A stretch of 64,000 bases of DNA from Ganoderma boninense (lineage: Eukaryota; Basidiomycota; Agaricomycetes; Polyporales; Polyporaceae): assembly GCA_002900995.3 (NCBI GenBank), contig CM035308.1, positions 1,488,001 through 1,552,000 on the forward strand, in the 5' to 3' direction. The position numbers were made by a program, and so were the translations under genes. Shown here in pieces: positions 61,859-64,000 of the stretch. A model generated the notes under the pieces. It searched no databases and was not told the origin of the DNA. It was given only the letters and a program-made list of their open reading frames with translations. The stretch's first letter is position 1; each line of letters opens with the position of its first letter.

Positions 61859-63155
61859 TCAATCGTCTTCGGGGCGCGAGTACGCCGTGCTCCCGTTGCA
61901 CGGCACGTTAGGGTTGTTCCAGTGGCGTTTCAGCGCGTCCATGCGACTGAAGCTCTCGTGGCAGCCACCAACCATGACCTGCCCTTTGAACACCCATGCG
62001 CCATGCTCCGCGTCGACGCCGTACGCGTCTGCGTCGTGCACGGGCACGCCACAGCACACCCACTGCGTCTGCTGCTGGTCGCGGAAGTGCGACAGGATGT
62101 GCCGCTCCATGTCCGGCGCACGCTTGTTCCCCTGGACGTGGTCGCACCACCGGCACTGCCACGCGTCGGCCCCCGTCTTCGTCCACCCCTCGCCGCGGCG
62201 GGGCGGGGGCTCGTCGAACACCTGCCGGTTGCGCGACCCGGGCCGGCTGTTGGTCGTGCTGGTGCTGCCGGACGCGCAGGAGGCTGCGGAAGACGAGCGC
62301 GCGGAGGACGGGTAGGGCGAGGAGGAGAGGCGGTTGCGGTAGCGGGTCGTGCCGGACGCGCCGCGGCGGCGCGACTTCTTGGACTTGCGGCGGGCTGCGA
62401 TGGGGTCGACGTAGTCGTCTTCGGAGTCGGCGTCGCTTTCGAGGAAGAAGTCGTCGTCGCCCTCGGCGTCGGGCTCCTCGGAGGGCTCGCGCTTCACCAT
62501 CTTGGCGCGCGCGGAGGACCGGACGGGTACTGGGCGGGAGAGGGGAGAGCGGCGCGCAGCATGGGTACGTGTGCGAGAAGCAGGGCGGGGGGCGGGTTCG
62601 AAAACGGCGGGCAGAGGCCTGCTGACGTCGAGCGGGGAGACGGTTTGAGGCGGGGGGCTGGAAGCGGGGAGGAACCGGCTGGAGTGCGAGGTGAAGTTCA
62701 AGGCGGGATCGAGATGGAGGAGGGGGCTGAAGTCTTTGTCCTCGACTTTCGGAACGAAGGGGGCGTCGTCGGCGACGAGCACGTGGTCGTGTTCCGGCGC
62801 GTGGCTACAAAGGAACAGATACACGGGTGAGTGATCGCACAAGACAAAGGAACGGAGAGCGATAGCGATGGATCACTTACAAGCCATCCTGCAGCTCCAC
62901 GTCGTAGACATACTGGCCATTGGAGACCCACTTCCTCTGTGGCTCGTCGATATTGTAGGGGTGGTAGGGGTCGTCGTCCGAATCGGATCCTGACGCGTCG
63001 TCGTCAGTCCCGCTGGCGTCTTCGTCGGAGTCTTGGGCGGGGGCGTAATAGGACGAGGTAGGCTGGGTGTGGAACTGAGGTGCTTCAGCGGCCAGCCACT
63101 GCAAGTTTGAATCGAGGACGGCGGAAGAGTTGCGAGCAAGGCGCACGGAAGGCAT
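61859..63155 (-). CDS. C2H2 zinc-finger protein, probable regulator
   Basis: I do not recognise the orthologue. Exon 1 starts at 63155 (MPSVRLARNSSAVLDSN) and carries an acidic run (DSDEDASGTDDDASGSDSDD). Its donor near 62880 joins FHAPEHDHVLVADDAPFVPK. The middle is Pro/Ser/Arg-rich with an acidic patch (DDDFFLESDADSEDDYVDPI) and a basic block KSKKSRRRG, a likely nuclear signal. Two zinc fingers close the protein: QCRWCDHVQGNKRAPDMERH with a second His at ILSH, and GGCHESFSRMDALKRHWNN, whose last ligand may be the Cys of NVPC (C2HC type). CCGVPVHDAD lies between them. The stop is at 61861-61859. A TATAAAT element lies about 125 bases upstream of the start. DNA binding is inferred from the fingers. 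Confidence 0.78.
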
Positions 63156-63835
63156 GGTGGATAGAGGGGGTGGTGAAAGGGGAGGTGGTTTGTGATGTGA
63201 GAGGAGGTGGAGGCGGGGACGGACAATGCGGCGCGGTGGTTGGTGGTAAGTGGCGGGACGGGAGGTGACGAGAGGCGCATTTATAGGAGGAGGAGGAACG
63301 AGGACAAAGGTAGATTGTACGGTAACGAAACGCGTCGGCTGTCGGGGAGGAGCGCATTGCAAGGGCCACTGGGAGGACCAAAGCTATTGTGACGGTCCGC
63401 GCAAAGCGGGTTGCATTCTGGAACAAGGCAGTCGATCGCGTGCTACTGATCGGTGCCGCGTTCTGCTCTGGTGCCACACTGGTGCCACTCGCCTTCCTTT
63501 TTGTCGCCGCCATCAGTGGTCGAGAGGAAGGACCAAGCTGCAAGCTTTGTTCAAATTGTTGTCGCTTTGTCCGCACGTTGCAACGTCGCGAGTCGCGAAG
63601 ATTAAACCTTGGGCCACGCGCAGTGGCACATAGCAAATGCTGACACGTGGTTGGCTGCCAGATATCTCCTCTTTGTCTGGGCCTGGACTGAATTGGATTA
63701 GCACGCCACTCGCCAGCTTCGAATGCAGTTCACAATGACAATGGAGCAGCGCCTACCGTATCCCGAATCGTTCGGAATTACGAGGAAGAGAGGCATCTGG
63801 ACAGGAATCAATGTACAATTCAGACAGTGAAGTAA
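63156..63835. other. Region between the C2H2 gene and tRNA-Glu
   Basis: It contains the C2H2 promoter (TATAAAT on the minus strand at about 63281-63287) and 500 further bases. Frames crossing it have no recognisable domain. Confidence 0.45.
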
Positions 63836-63907
63836 TCCGATATGGTGTAACGGCTAACATTACCGCCTTTCACGCGGTAGCTCGGGGTTCGATTCCCCGT
63901 ATCGGAG
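63836..63907 (+). tRNA. trnE-UUC: tRNA-Glu(UUC)
   Basis: The 72-base cloverleaf folds with acceptor arm TCCGATA/TATCGGA plus discriminator G, a D arm around GGTGTAACGGCTAACAT, anticodon stem ACCGC/GCGGT with loop CTTTCAC (anticodon TTC), and T arm CGGGGTTCGATTCCCCG. The A box and B box are intact and no intron is present. A CTTTTTGG stretch just downstream can end RNA polymerase III transcription. Confidence 0.95.
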
Positions 63908-64000
63908 CTTTTTGGGACTCGGTCGCAAACTTGAATAGGAAACCACTTAGCCATAGCAAGAATGCGCATGGACCCCATTGCGACAATTGCGATGCATTGG
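63908..64000. other. Right edge of the window
   Basis: After the tRNA terminator-like T run, the last 90 bases show no feature. Confidence 0.4.

Noticed and set aside
61922..62830. A 302-codon plus-strand frame
   Set aside because: Exact antisense shadow of the C2H2 zinc-finger exon. The minus strand carries the conserved cysteines and histidines.

Overview
The window is nuclear DNA of a filamentous basidiomycete, most likely an Agaricomycete and possibly a member of the Polyporales. The evidence is GC-rich dense genes on both strands, introns mostly 50-60 nt with GT...AG ends, pyrimidine-rich promoters, and protein families with an agaricomycete look. The order-level guess is inference. No transposon, CRISPR array or operon is visible.

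Layout. 1-6.6 kb, minus strand: V-ATPase subunit B (3' end cut by the window edge) and tubulin cofactor D. 7.0-10.4 kb, plus: a Spo71/Mug56-like PH-domain protein. 10.6-17.1 kb: a dense stretch with mitochondrial ribosomal proteins uS12m and uL29m (MRPL47), the SMC5/6 SUMO ligase Nse2, and divergent assembly factors for respiratory complexes II (SDHAF1) and I (NDUFAF6). 17.7-22.2 kb: a large F-box-like protein of unknown function with an unusual 0.9-kb intron. 23.0-25.0 kb: a cytosine-deaminase-like amidohydrolase. 25.8-29.4 kb: a divergent pair, a 2OG-Fe(II) oxygenase and an alpha/beta hydrolase. 29.8-37.6 kb: alternative oxidase divergent from a Zn2Cys6 transcription factor across 2.6 kb. 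38.1-39.0 kb: pyridoxamine phosphate oxidase. 40.9-45.9 kb: a Kelch/BTB protein and a low-complexity protein in close tandem. 46.5-48.7 kb: a CHFR-like RING E3 ligase. 49.4-53.4 kb: a second Zn2Cys6 factor, followed by 4.7 kb without a supportable gene. 58.1-63.2 kb: a secreted class 3 lipase, the RES-complex FHA protein Pml1/SNIP1 and a C2H2 protein. A tRNA-Glu(UUC) closes the window.

Most genes are housekeeping. Three themes stand out: mitochondrial biogenesis (10.6-17.1 kb plus AOX), genome maintenance and cell cycle (Nse2, CHFR-like, Pml1), and an accessory-looking oxygenase/hydrolase pair. Gene spans run from start codon to stop codon and include introns. Exon borders are given where I could read them. 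I found no clear undescribed multi-gene system. The best leads are the protein-like frame inside the F-box intron, the CHFR-like ligase without an FHA domain, and the AOX/transcription-factor intergenic region.
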